Assembly (NCBI GenBank): GCA_905479025.1
Contig: CAJQKX010000427.1
Span: forward strand, 1 to 11,621
Source of the DNA: an uncultured Paraglaciecola sp.
GTDB lineage: Bacteria > Pseudomonadota > Gammaproteobacteria > Enterobacterales > Alteromonadaceae
Direction: 5' to 3'
DNA: 11,621 nt
Shown: positions 1 to 6,750 of the stretch, piece after piece
Numbering within the stretch: the stretch's first letter is position 1
How the letters are laid out: every line of letters begins with the position of its first letter
Position numbers and translations under genes: made by a program
The notes under the pieces: model-generated
Seen by the model: the letters and a program-made list of their open reading frames with translations, nothing else
Database searches by the model: none
Told to the model about the DNA's origin: nothing

Positions 1-2
1 TC

Positions 3-119
3 TGGCGTATTGCTGATAACAGAAAATGTGTTCGCAATGACTATGCTTACGAAGATGAGTTCGGGAAATCTAAGAAAATAACCACAGTAACGGCTATCAA
101 TAAGAACGACATGATGTGA
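3..119 (+). CDS. C-terminal fragment of an unidentified protein (runs in from the left edge)
   Basis: An open frame enters from the left edge and ends at TGA 117-119, giving 38 visible residues that begin WRIADNRK and end INKNDMM. The fragment is polar, with many charged residues, one cysteine and no membrane segment. I do not recognise the family. Its stop overlaps the ATG of the next short frame as TGATG, which is typical of genuine co-translated genes and is the main reason to list it. It could also be part of a degraded gene or a chance frame, since a 38-codon open stretch is not improbable in AT-rich DNA. Confidence 0.35.
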   Translation, partial: WRIADNRKCVRNDYAYEDEFGKSKKITTVTAINKNDMM

Positions 120-217
120 TGAAAAAGGTACTAAAGGTATACTTTCTTGATAGTCAGCCCGATATATTGGTTACTGACGCTAAACGCAACGCCTTAAAAA
201 GACTGCTTTGTAGCTAG
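119..217 (+). CDS. Small hypothetical ORF (32 aa), possibly a gene remnant
   Basis: ATG 119-121 shares its A with the stop codon of the preceding frame (TGATG), and the frame runs 32 codons to TAG 215-217. The product starts MKKVLKVYFLDSQPDI and has a basic C-terminal half (AKRNALKRLL) that could form a short amphipathic helix. I recognise no family. The coupling suggests a real second cistron. The very short length, and the short open stretch in another frame just after it (about 214-265), fit equally well with the truncated 5' end of a longer gene that has decayed. Confidence 0.22.
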   Translation: MKKVLKVYFLDSQPDILVTDAKRNALKRLLCS

Positions 218-258
218 CCAAGCCCGTCATTAAACTGGGTATAGACATCATTGCTGTT

Positions 259-288
259 TTGAACTAATCCCTAAAAGGGTACTCTACT
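259..288 (+). promoter_or_regulatory. Candidate sigma-70 promoter for the TonB-like gene
   Basis: TTGAAC at 259-264 and TCTACT at 283-288 are separated by 18 nt, each matching four of six consensus bases, which would start transcription near 295, about 30 nt before the GTG start. A short dyad, CCCT-AAA-AGGG (269-279), lies in the spacer and could be an operator or chance. Apart from this, 218-326 holds nothing I can identify. The call rests only on consensus matching in AT-rich DNA. Confidence 0.27.
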
Positions 289-326
289 AAATCCGAAACA
301 TTCATCAAGGACATGCGCAAACGGCA

Positions 327-1130
327 GTGTTTAAAAAAAATAAATTTCTATTTATATCAGTCATTTTGCACCTGATTGTCATGTATGTGGTTGCCCGGTC
401 GGTTATGTTTCCTACAGCACCAGACTTGCCGCTAAAAAGGCAAGAGGTGATTCAAGCAACCTTAATATTTGATATGCCTCCCATCATGCCAGAAATACCT
501 GTTGAGGAGGTAAAAGAGGACATACCTCCACCTGACGAGTTAGAAGAAAAGCCTGGCGTTGCTGAAACCCCACCAGATAATCAAATTGCCCCTATTTCAG
601 AACCCGAGGTACAGGTCATTCCACCACAAGGATTACCACCCATGCGCGAGGAAAAGATACAAGAGGAAGAAGCAGCAGTAAATGATGAAGTGAATGAAAT
701 TATGCCCAGTGAACAAAGTGTGAACCCAATACCAAGTTCAGAAGCACTCGCTCCTGCAACAAGCATGGCAAGACGTCACCTAAATAGTTTTCAGCAGCAG
801 CAAAGAAATAGAGTGGCTAAACAGGCATCTCGGTATTATCAGCAACACAAAAATTCACCGGTAATAGATGATGAAGTCAAAAATACTTTTATGACCGAAG
901 ATGAAAAACTAAGAGACGACTTAAAGGTGCGCGCAGATTGTAGTAGTGCCAGCAAACAAACAGCGGCAGTGTTATTAGGTATTTTAGGGGGACAAATTAA
1001 CTGTTCAATACCTCCACCCATTAATAGTTTCATCCAAGATAGAATCAACAAAACATCTCTTTTACCCGATCAAAACCTGCAACAATATCAAAAAAGGCCA
1101 CAATCGGTTGTGATTAAAAAACAACCTTAA
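327..1130 (+). CDS. TonB/TolA-like inner-membrane anchor protein with Pro/Glu-rich periplasmic linker, lacking a TonB C-terminal domain
   Basis: The 267-residue protein has a short basic N-terminus (MFKKNK) and one membrane segment at about residues 7-27. That segment contains S11-V-I-L-H15, the same S-x3-H spacing as Ser16/His20 of E. coli TonB, the residues through which TonB and TolA couple to ExbB/ExbD or TolQ/TolR. Residues about 43-146 are rich in Pro and Glu and resemble the extended periplasmic spacer of TonB. Residues 150-200 are Gln-rich and charged, probably helical. The C-terminal part has two cysteines (C205, C226) flanking a hydrophobic stretch with Gly-Gly, a possible disulfide. 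There is no recognisable TonB C-terminal domain. The start is a GTG with the nearest purine-rich element (AAGGA, 307-311) 15 nt away; no in-frame ATG exists upstream before the stop at 288. Its stop shares TTAA with the stop of mrcB on the other strand. The anchor assignment is well supported; the role (energised envelope protein, possibly linked to peptidoglycan synthesis) is inference. Confidence 0.8.
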   Translation: MFKKNKFLFISVILHLIVMYVVARSVMFPTAPDLPLKRQEVIQATLIFDMPPIMPEIPVEEVKEDIPPPDELEEKPGVAETPPDNQIAPISEPEVQVIPPQGLPPMREEKIQEEEAAVNDEVNEIMPSEQSVNPIPSSEALAPATSMARRHLNSFQQQQRNRVAKQASRYYQQHKNSPVIDDEVKNTFMTEDEKLRDDLKVRADCSSASKQTAAVLLGILGGQINCSIPPPINSFIQDRINKTSLLPDQNLQQYQKRPQSVVIKKQP

Positions 1131-3496
1131 CCAAAAATCTTCTCCCACAAACTTTTGGGCTTATCTGGCACAGAAGGTTCGCTAAAGCATGTAATAGGCA
1201 CGGGGGGCAATGCTAAAGTGATGGCAGGCACACTGAAAGTATCGGCACACCCTGCTTTGCTTAAGTGACCTGTCTCGTTATCAAAATGAGCAATACTCAA
1301 ACCATCAGGAAAGCGCCTCACCAGTGACTTGGGTTCTTGTTGTTGCTGATAATCAATAAATAGCTGCATAGCGCCACTAGCACCACTTAAGTTAACGGGT
1401 TGGTTATTATCTTTGCCAATCCAACTGGTCACAAGAATGTTTTTGTCAAAACCACTAAACCAACTATCGCGATAATCATCTGTAGTACCGGTTTTACCCG
1501 CCATATTGATATCTGGAAATTTTACTCGAATATCTTTTGCTGTGCCTTTCAGCGTTACTTTGTGTAGTGCATAATTCAGCAAGTAAGTCGCCTGCTCATC
1601 TACTCGTTGCTCTTCGGCAACATCAAATTTCCACAATAATTTATTATCTGCAGACATAATGGCAGTAATTGAGTGCAGCGGAATGTAACGCCCATTATTG
1701 GCGATGGTTTGATACATTTGGTTCACTTGTAACGGAGAAAAATTTACCGCTCCCAAAGTAAGAGCAGGATACAAATCAAGCTCCTCTTCTACTCCTAAAC
1801 GCCAGATAGTATCAGCAATATTGCCTAAGCCTAAGTTCATGCCTAACGTCACAGTTGGCACGTTTAGAGACCGACTCAACGCGGTCAATAACGGTACTTG
1901 ACCTCGGAATTTTTTATCTGAATTCTGTGGCTCCCACATTTTGCCATAAGCACTTTTCAGTTTAATGGGCTCATCAGTCAAGTGTGTGGCTAAGTTATAG
2001 TCTGCAGCTTGCTCTAGCGCAGTAAGGTAAATAGCCGGTTTTATCAATGAACCAATAGAACGCTTCGCATCCAGTGCTCTATTAAAACCGGCATAATCAA
2101 CATTGCGCCCGCCCACAATCGAGCGAATTTCCCCTGAATCAATGTCAGTCACTATCATGGCCGCCTCAAACCCATACTTGCCTATACGTTTCTCCTGAAC
2201 TGCGACTCCCTCAAAGACAGCACGCTCAGCTTTCATCTGTGCATTAGAGTCCAATGTAGTAAACACTTTTAAACCTGACTGACGAATATCTGGGTTATCC
2301 AACACCAAACGTAGCTCACGACGTACTTGATCCATAAACGCCGGATGTTTATCTTTTTTCAGGCTCGCACCTGTGGCTAATTTAATGGGTAACTTCACTA
2401 AATCTTGATATTCATTGGGTGACAATTGGTTACTTTCAAACATAGAGCGCAGCACTATATTGCGCCTTTCTAATGCTCGCTCATTATGCTTACGGGGGTT
2501 GTAATATGAAGGGCCTTTGATAATACCAACCAATGTAGCCATTTCGTCAATGCTCAGTTCATTCAAAGGGCGGTCGTAATAAAAATAACTGGCTAAACCA
2601 AATCCATACACACCGGTATCACCATTTTGCCCTAAAAACACTTCGTTTAGATAAGCCTCGAGGATCACGTCTTTGCTATATCTGAATTCTATGATCAGCG
2701 CCATCATGGCTTCTTTAGCTTTACGCACTAAAGATTTTTCGCGAGTTAGAAATAGATTTTTAATCAGCTGCTGGGTCAATGTACTGCCACCTTGTACAGT
2801 GCGCCCTGCAGAAATATTGGCCATGAGAGCCCGTAAGATAGAAAGTGGCGCCACACCAAAGTGCTGATAAAATTCCTTATCTTCCACAGCGACTAACGCC
2901 TGAGTCAAAATAGGCGGAACATCGTTGATTTTTACTAACATACGGTCTTCCCGACCGCTGCTGACCAAGCGAGTGACGAGCCATGGTTCAAGGTAAATAT
3001 TATTGATACTTTGACGACTATTAAGGTCTTGTATTTGACTGATACGCGCTTTTTTAAGACTAATTTCAATATATCGTAAATCTTCTATGCCATGGGAGAA
3101 ATCAAATTTACGACGCTGGATACGAATTTTGTTCGTCAATACTTGGTATTCGCCTGAACTATAGGCACGGGTCACCCTTCTGTAACCCAATAGTTGCAAT
3201 TCCTCTTCAATCTCTTTAATACTTATTTCTTGTTTTAGACTTAAATACATGGGTCGTGCATATATTTGTGCTGGCACCTGCCATTTATTACCGGCAAATT
3301 TCTGACTAATTGTTGCATCGAGATACAGTGTGTAAGCTGCCATCACTAGTATAAAAATAGACAGTAACTTACCCCAATGACGCCAAAGCCAACTAAAAGG
3401 GTTAAGTCGTTTCCATATCGAAACCTTCGATACAATGTTCGTTGACTTGGCTTTCACTGCTGCAGCTCTAGCTTTGCCTGAGGGGATTTTACTCAT
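1127..3496 (-). CDS. mrcB: Penicillin-binding protein 1B, bifunctional glycosyltransferase/transpeptidase
   Basis: Class A PBP that polymerises lipid II into glycan strands and cross-links the peptides on the periplasmic face of the inner membrane. The 789 residues show a basic cytoplasmic tail, a membrane anchor at about 43-60, a UB2H-like region at about 75-170 (the docking site for the activator LpoB in E. coli), then a GT51 domain with EDKEF at 205-209 (catalytic Glu205), GGSTLTQQL at 237-244 onward and RKAKEA with the second Glu at 262. The transpeptidase domain has SxxK at S483-L-I-K486, SxN at S543-L-N545 and KTGTT at 668-672, so both activities should be intact. Two C-terminal cysteines (C750, C770) could pair, and the chain ends in WEKIFG. 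Length is close to the family norm. The ATG overlaps the hrpB stop by 4 nt (ATGA) with no clear Shine-Dalgarno, so translation is probably coupled to hrpB. It meets the TonB-like gene tail-to-tail with a 4-nt overlap. Confidence 0.97.
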   Translation of the reverse strand: MSKIPSGKARAAAVKAKSTNIVSKVSIWKRLNPFSWLWRHWGKLLSIFILVMAAYTLYLDATISQKFAGNKWQVPAQIYARPMYLSLKQEISIKEIEEELQLLGYRRVTRAYSSGEYQVLTNKIRIQRRKFDFSHGIEDLRYIEISLKKARISQIQDLNSRQSINNIYLEPWLVTRLVSSGREDRMLVKINDVPPILTQALVAVEDKEFYQHFGVAPLSILRALMANISAGRTVQGGSTLTQQLIKNLFLTREKSLVRKAKEAMMALIIEFRYSKDVILEAYLNEVFLGQNGDTGVYGFGLASYFYYDRPLNELSIDEMATLVGIIKGPSYYNPRKHNERALERRNIVLRSMFESNQLSPNEYQDLVKLPIKLATGASLKKDKHPAFMDQVRRELRLVLDNPDIRQSGLKVFTTLDSNAQMKAERAVFEGVAVQEKRIGKYGFEAAMIVTDIDSGEIRSIVGGRNVDYAGFNRALDAKRSIGSLIKPAIYLTALEQAADYNLATHLTDEPIKLKSAYGKMWEPQNSDKKFRGQVPLLTALSRSLNVPTVTLGMNLGLGNIADTIWRLGVEEELDLYPALTLGAVNFSPLQVNQMYQTIANNGRYIPLHSITAIMSADNKLLWKFDVAEEQRVDEQATYLLNYALHKVTLKGTAKDIRVKFPDINMAGKTGTTDDYRDSWFSGFDKNILVTSWIGKDNNQPVNLSGASGAMQLFIDYQQQQEPKSLVRRFPDGLSIAHFDNETGHLSKAGCADTFSVPAITLALPPVPITCFSEPSVPDKPKSLWEKIFG

Positions 3497-6048
3497 GGTT
3501 TACTGTTCATCTTTTTTTTGGTGCGCGTTGTTGCTTGAGCATTTGCTGGGTCATCTGGCCAGAAATGACGAGGATAACGACCTTTCATTTCTTTTTGTAC
3601 CTCTTTATAACTTCCTTGCCAAAACCTGGGTAAATCTTGCGTCGTTTGGATGGGGCGCCCCGCAGGAGAAAGTAACTCAACAGTAATCGGAACCTGTTGT
3701 TGTGCAACCGTTGGGTGACGCTGCAAACCATATAATTCGGTCATACGCACCGATAACACCACACAATTGCTCGAGGTGTAAGTTAACTGAACACTGCTCC
3801 CACTGGGTAAAGTCATCCGTTTTGGTAACTGTTTGTTCAGGTTTTGTTGCTGTGCGAAGTCCAACTCGTTAAGCAGTTGTTGCAGAAAATGACATTGCGT
3901 AAATTGCTGCCAAGTTAATATATTCGTAAGGTAGGGTATCAGCCAGCGGTCAATTGAATTGAGCAAACCAGCTACCGTAAAATCTGGTAATGCCTGAAAC
4001 GCCGAAGATGATGGGACCCCAGCAAAACTTGCTGCCAATTGTACACGATAGATAAGTTGCTGAGCTTCATCATTGAAAGGCATGTCTGCCATGCCTTTGG
4101 CATGAATAACATCTCGCCAAATAGACAGAATATGCTGCTCAGAGGGACGTTTTATGGGTTGTTTGTGAATAATGATTTTACCCAAAATCTTTTGCATTTC
4201 TGAGACTATTCTTTGATTTTCAGGATCCCAGTCAACTCGCTCTTTTTTCTCAATCAAGTACTCAAAATGTTGCTCAAGTTGTGACAGCGTTAAAGACTCC
4301 GCATAACGAATTTGCGCATTGTCTTGTTGTCTATCACTGGTTTGCATATTTGCTATCGCTAACCAAGGGTGCGCGGTTAAAGCGTCATCTTGGTATAATA
4401 CCGCGCCGCTTCCATTCACCAGCTGATAACGTTCATTTTTCCTCTGCTTTGCCAACCATTGAGGGTAAGCGTAACCGACCAAAACAGCCGTATCTTCGGT
4501 CGGCCAAACTAAAAGACGACATGCTAATTTCGAATGCCATTGGCGGATTGCTTGCCAGATAACATGATGTCTTTGTTGTAATACAAAATGTAACCTAGCG
4601 GCAAGGCTTGCACCGTTATCCGTTCTGCCCATAGGGTCTTTATTTTCTAAAAGTGCCGCAATAGCACATCCCATACTTAAATGTTCTGAGCTCATGCTCG
4701 CACTTTTAATCAACATAACGGCGATACTAGGGTGGCAACCTAAGCCATGAGCTTTACGGCCTAAAGTCGTGAGTTTATGGTTATCATCAAGCAATTCAAG
4801 CTGCTTTAAAAGTGCAAAACCTTGGGATAGCTGCGCGTCACTGGGATGATCTTGTAACGCAAGCGCTGACACATCCGTTCCCCATATGGCACTTTCTAAA
4901 ATAAAGCTGCTCATGTCACTATGCATGATCTCAGGCGTAATTTGTTGAGCTAACCTGCTATGTTGCTCTTTACTCCATAGTCGGTAACAAGTGCCTGCAG
5001 TCAAACGCCCAGCCCTTCCAGCCCGTTGTGTGGCAGATGCTTGTGATATATTTTGGCTTTGTAGGTGCGTAACACCACGATTTAATTGGAAAATTGCTTT
5101 TTTCTCAATACCGCTATCAATGACAACTTCAATACCCTCGATGGTTAAGCTGGTTTCAGCGATATTTGTCGCTAAGACAATTTTTCGTTTTCCTGCGGGG
5201 TTGGGCAATAAAGCTTGTTGCTGCTCATTCTTCGATAATTCTGAGAACAACTTCACAACCTCAACCTCATCTTCACCTGTACTTAAAAAGTGTTGGCTCA
5301 AACGCTGTGCAGCTTTGTTAATGTCGGCAGCACCGGGCAAAAAAACTAAACAATCATGCTGGTGTTTAGGAAAAACGTAGATAACCAAACGACTGACTTT
5401 TTCAAATAAATGTAAACTTGAATTGTCGGGATGATAAATGATGTCTACAGGGTAACTTTTTCCACTAGACTCTAATAATTTGGCTGCAGGCAATAACTCG
5501 CCTAGTGCTGTGACATCAAGCGTAGCCGACATCACTAATAAACGTAAATCTTCCCTAAGCGCTTGTTGCACTTCAATACACAGGGCCAATGAAAAATCGG
5601 CATGCACGCTGCGTTCATGAAACTCATCAAAAATCACTAGACCCACATCAGGTAAGTCTGGCTGATTCTGTAACATGCGGGTTAGAATACCCTCTGTGAC
5701 GATCTCTAATCGGGTATTAGCCGATACTTTTACTTCACCTCTAATACGATAACCTATGGTGTGACCAACCGATTCACCTAATTGACTCGCTAAATATGAG
5801 GCAATCGTCCTAACAGCAATACGCCTTGGCTGTAACAGGATAATCTTTTTATCTTTAAACACATCTAATTTGAGCAAAGACAAAGGTAAACAGGTCGACT
5901 TCCCCGCACCGGGCGGCGCCACAACAATGGCATCACCGCCAATCAATTGTCTATGTAGCGCGGGTAAAATATGTTCAACAGGTAACAAATGAAATCTCTT
6001 TTGTTTAAATAAAGGTGTGAGTAAAGTATCTAACCAAGATGATAACAA
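3493..6048 (-). CDS. hrpB: ATP-dependent RNA helicase HrpB (DEAH family)
   Basis: Large DEAH-type helicase of the bacterial HrpB family, a cytoplasmic ATPase thought to act on RNA; its precise substrate is poorly defined. Motifs in order: Walker A APPGAGKST (44-52), Walker B with the HrpB-typical DEFH (141-144), SAT (174-176), TNIAETS (294-300) and QRAGRAGR (341-348). The family-specific C-terminus is present, with the WQGSY...KGRYPRHFWPDDPAN block from about residue 810. At 851 residues it is slightly longer than E. coli HrpB. The start is uncertain: there is no ATG between the upstream in-frame stop (6052-6054) and the conserved core. TTG at 6048 gives the longest form, without a clear Shine-Dalgarno. 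TTG at 5988 would give M-LPVEHILPAL, beginning where the family core begins, with a weak AGAG element 8 nt upstream. The stop overlaps mrcB (ATGA), making an hrpB-mrcB operon, a pairing I recall from other gammaproteobacteria. It is head-to-head with thpR. Confidence 0.95.
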   Translation of the reverse strand: MLSSWLDTLLTPLFKQKRFHLLPVEHILPALHRQLIGGDAIVVAPPGAGKSTCLPLSLLKLDVFKDKKIILLQPRRIAVRTIASYLASQLGESVGHTIGYRIRGEVKVSANTRLEIVTEGILTRMLQNQPDLPDVGLVIFDEFHERSVHADFSLALCIEVQQALREDLRLLVMSATLDVTALGELLPAAKLLESSGKSYPVDIIYHPDNSSLHLFEKVSRLVIYVFPKHQHDCLVFLPGAADINKAAQRLSQHFLSTGEDEVEVVKLFSELSKNEQQQALLPNPAGKRKIVLATNIAETSLTIEGIEVVIDSGIEKKAIFQLNRGVTHLQSQNISQASATQRAGRAGRLTAGTCYRLWSKEQHSRLAQQITPEIMHSDMSSFILESAIWGTDVSALALQDHPSDAQLSQGFALLKQLELLDDNHKLTTLGRKAHGLGCHPSIAVMLIKSASMSSEHLSMGCAIAALLENKDPMGRTDNGASLAARLHFVLQQRHHVIWQAIRQWHSKLACRLLVWPTEDTAVLVGYAYPQWLAKQRKNERYQLVNGSGAVLYQDDALTAHPWLAIANMQTSDRQQDNAQIRYAESLTLSQLEQHFEYLIEKKERVDWDPENQRIVSEMQKILGKIIIHKQPIKRPSEQHILSIWRDVIHAKGMADMPFNDEAQQLIYRVQLAASFAGVPSSSAFQALPDFTVAGLLNSIDRWLIPYLTNILTWQQFTQCHFLQQLLNELDFAQQQNLNKQLPKRMTLPSGSSVQLTYTSSNCVVLSVRMTELYGLQRHPTVAQQQVPITVELLSPAGRPIQTTQDLPRFWQGSYKEVQKEMKGRYPRHFWPDDPANAQATTRTKKKMNSKP

Positions 6049-6065
6049 ACATCAGGGCTGACAGT

Positions 6066-6605
6066 ATGCGCGCATTTTTTGGTTTATCACCCGACATCAA
6101 AACTAAGTTGGCGATAGAGGGTTGGCGAAATAAAGTATTTCCTCACTTTGATGCACCGGTACCGGCAGCCAATTTTCATGTCACCTTAGCTTTTTTAGGG
6201 AAAATTTCGCCTAAACAGCTCGATGCCTTATGTGAGTCCGTTAATCAGATTGATCAAATACACGCATTTGATGTTTCACTTAACCAAATAGGTTATTGGT
6301 CCAAACCCAAAGCTCTTTGGTTAGGATGCAAAAATACTCAAAATACCCATCGACAACTTGCGAAAATTCTGTATCAAATATCTCACTCAGTTGGCTTGCA
6401 ACTTCCTAAACAAGATTACATTGCACATCTTACTCTTGCCAGAAAGTGTTCGGTAAACCCACCAGCAGCGTTAATTTCACCTACCTTTTCTTGGCATAAC
6501 GCAGAATTTCATTTATACGAGTCGGTTTTAGGTAAAAAAGGGGTGTCTTATCATATTCGGCAGACTTGGCCATTGGCCAGACTATTTGCTTTTAAAGCAG
6601 TCTGA
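6066..6605 (+). CDS. thpR: RNA 2',3'-cyclic phosphodiesterase (2H superfamily, LigT/ThpR)
   Basis: Small cytoplasmic enzyme of the 2H family that opens 2',3'-cyclic phosphate ends of RNA and, in vitro, can ligate tRNA halves; its biological role is not settled. The 179-residue product has both signature motifs, H38-V-T-L and H121-L-T-L, whose histidines form the active site, and the N-terminus MRAFFGLSP is typical of the family. I chose ATG 6066 over the upstream in-frame ATG 6039 because homologues begin at this MR(A/L)FF position and AGGG (6054-6057) lies 8 nt before it; the longer form would add nine unconserved residues and overlap the 5' end of hrpB. The gene is divergent from hrpB, so its promoter must lie in or against the hrpB 5' coding region. 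A hairpin overlaps its last codons and stop. Confidence 0.93.
   Translation: MRAFFGLSPDIKTKLAIEGWRNKVFPHFDAPVPAANFHVTLAFLGKISPKQLDALCESVNQIDQIHAFDVSLNQIGYWSKPKALWLGCKNTQNTHRQLAKILYQISHSVGLQLPKQDYIAHLTLARKCSVNPPAALISPTFSWHNAEFHLYESVLGKKGVSYHIRQTWPLARLFAFKAV
6578..6604 (+). terminator. Hairpin overlapping the 3' end and stop of thpR, possible terminator
   Basis: CAGACT (6578-6583) pairs with AGTCTG (6599-6604), and inside it GCTT (6588-6591) pairs with AAGC (6595-6598) over a three-base loop. This gives about 10 base pairs with a 4-nt bulge on the 5' side. The stem includes most of the TGA stop codon. The bases after it (AGTTTG) give only a short T run, so termination would be weak. A tandem TTGGCCA repeat lies immediately upstream (6566-6579), and a second CAGACT copy at 6561-6566 could compete for the same partner. 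Confidence 0.35.
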
Positions 6606-6697
6606 GTTTGAACACTTATTTGATAATCATTGAGTTTAAAATGTAAATGTCAAGCATGGTGTTTATTCTGAAATAGCAGTTTTTGTTCTTTACCTCA

Positions 6698-6728
6698 TTG
6701 GCTTTAGCGGGTGACAATAAGCTATAAA
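6698..6728 (+). promoter_or_regulatory. Candidate promoter for purU
   Basis: In the 145-nt gap between thpR and purU, TTGGCT (6698-6703) and TATAAA (6723-6728) form a -35/-10 pair with a 19-nt spacer, slightly longer than ideal. It would place the transcript start near 6735, just upstream of the purU ribosome-binding region (AAGG 6736-6739, or AAGAG 6744-6748). The -10 element is good and the -35 poor. I saw no riboswitch-like structure in the leader. Confidence 0.3.
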
Positions 6729-6750
6729 AGAAATCAAGGTTTTAAGAGTT

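Noticed and set aside
218..326. tRNA, att site or insertion-sequence end in the left non-coding stretch
   Set aside because: I saw no cloverleaf-capable arms, CCA end, terminal inverted repeat or target duplication; only short common words such as TAGCTAG occur.
327..1130. Calling this gene tonB or tolA outright
   Set aside because: The anchor and spacer fit, but the C-terminal region shows no TonB or TolA domain and no tol or exb genes are nearby, so a gene symbol would mislead.
3435..3686. Plus-strand frame of 83 codons across the hrpB-mrcB junction
   Set aside because: It is antisense to two well-supported genes, has no family resemblance, and is explained as the mirror of their codon usage.
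4991..5380. Plus-strand frame of 129 codons inside hrpB
   Set aside because: It lies opposite the conserved helicase motif region of hrpB. Its open length follows from the coding constraint on the other strand, and the Cys/Phe-rich product looks non-biological.
6039..6065. Longer thpR form starting at ATG 6039
   Set aside because: The nine extra residues are not family-like, the ATG lacks a Shine-Dalgarno, and it would overlap the start of hrpB. ATG 6066 has AGGG at a good distance and the expected N-terminus.
6616..6636. Fur-box-like sequence (GATAATCATT) between thpR and purU
   Set aside because: Only the core half matches; the flanking half-sites are poor, it sits about 120 nt before purU, and neither neighbour is an iron gene. 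It is treated as chance in AT-rich DNA.
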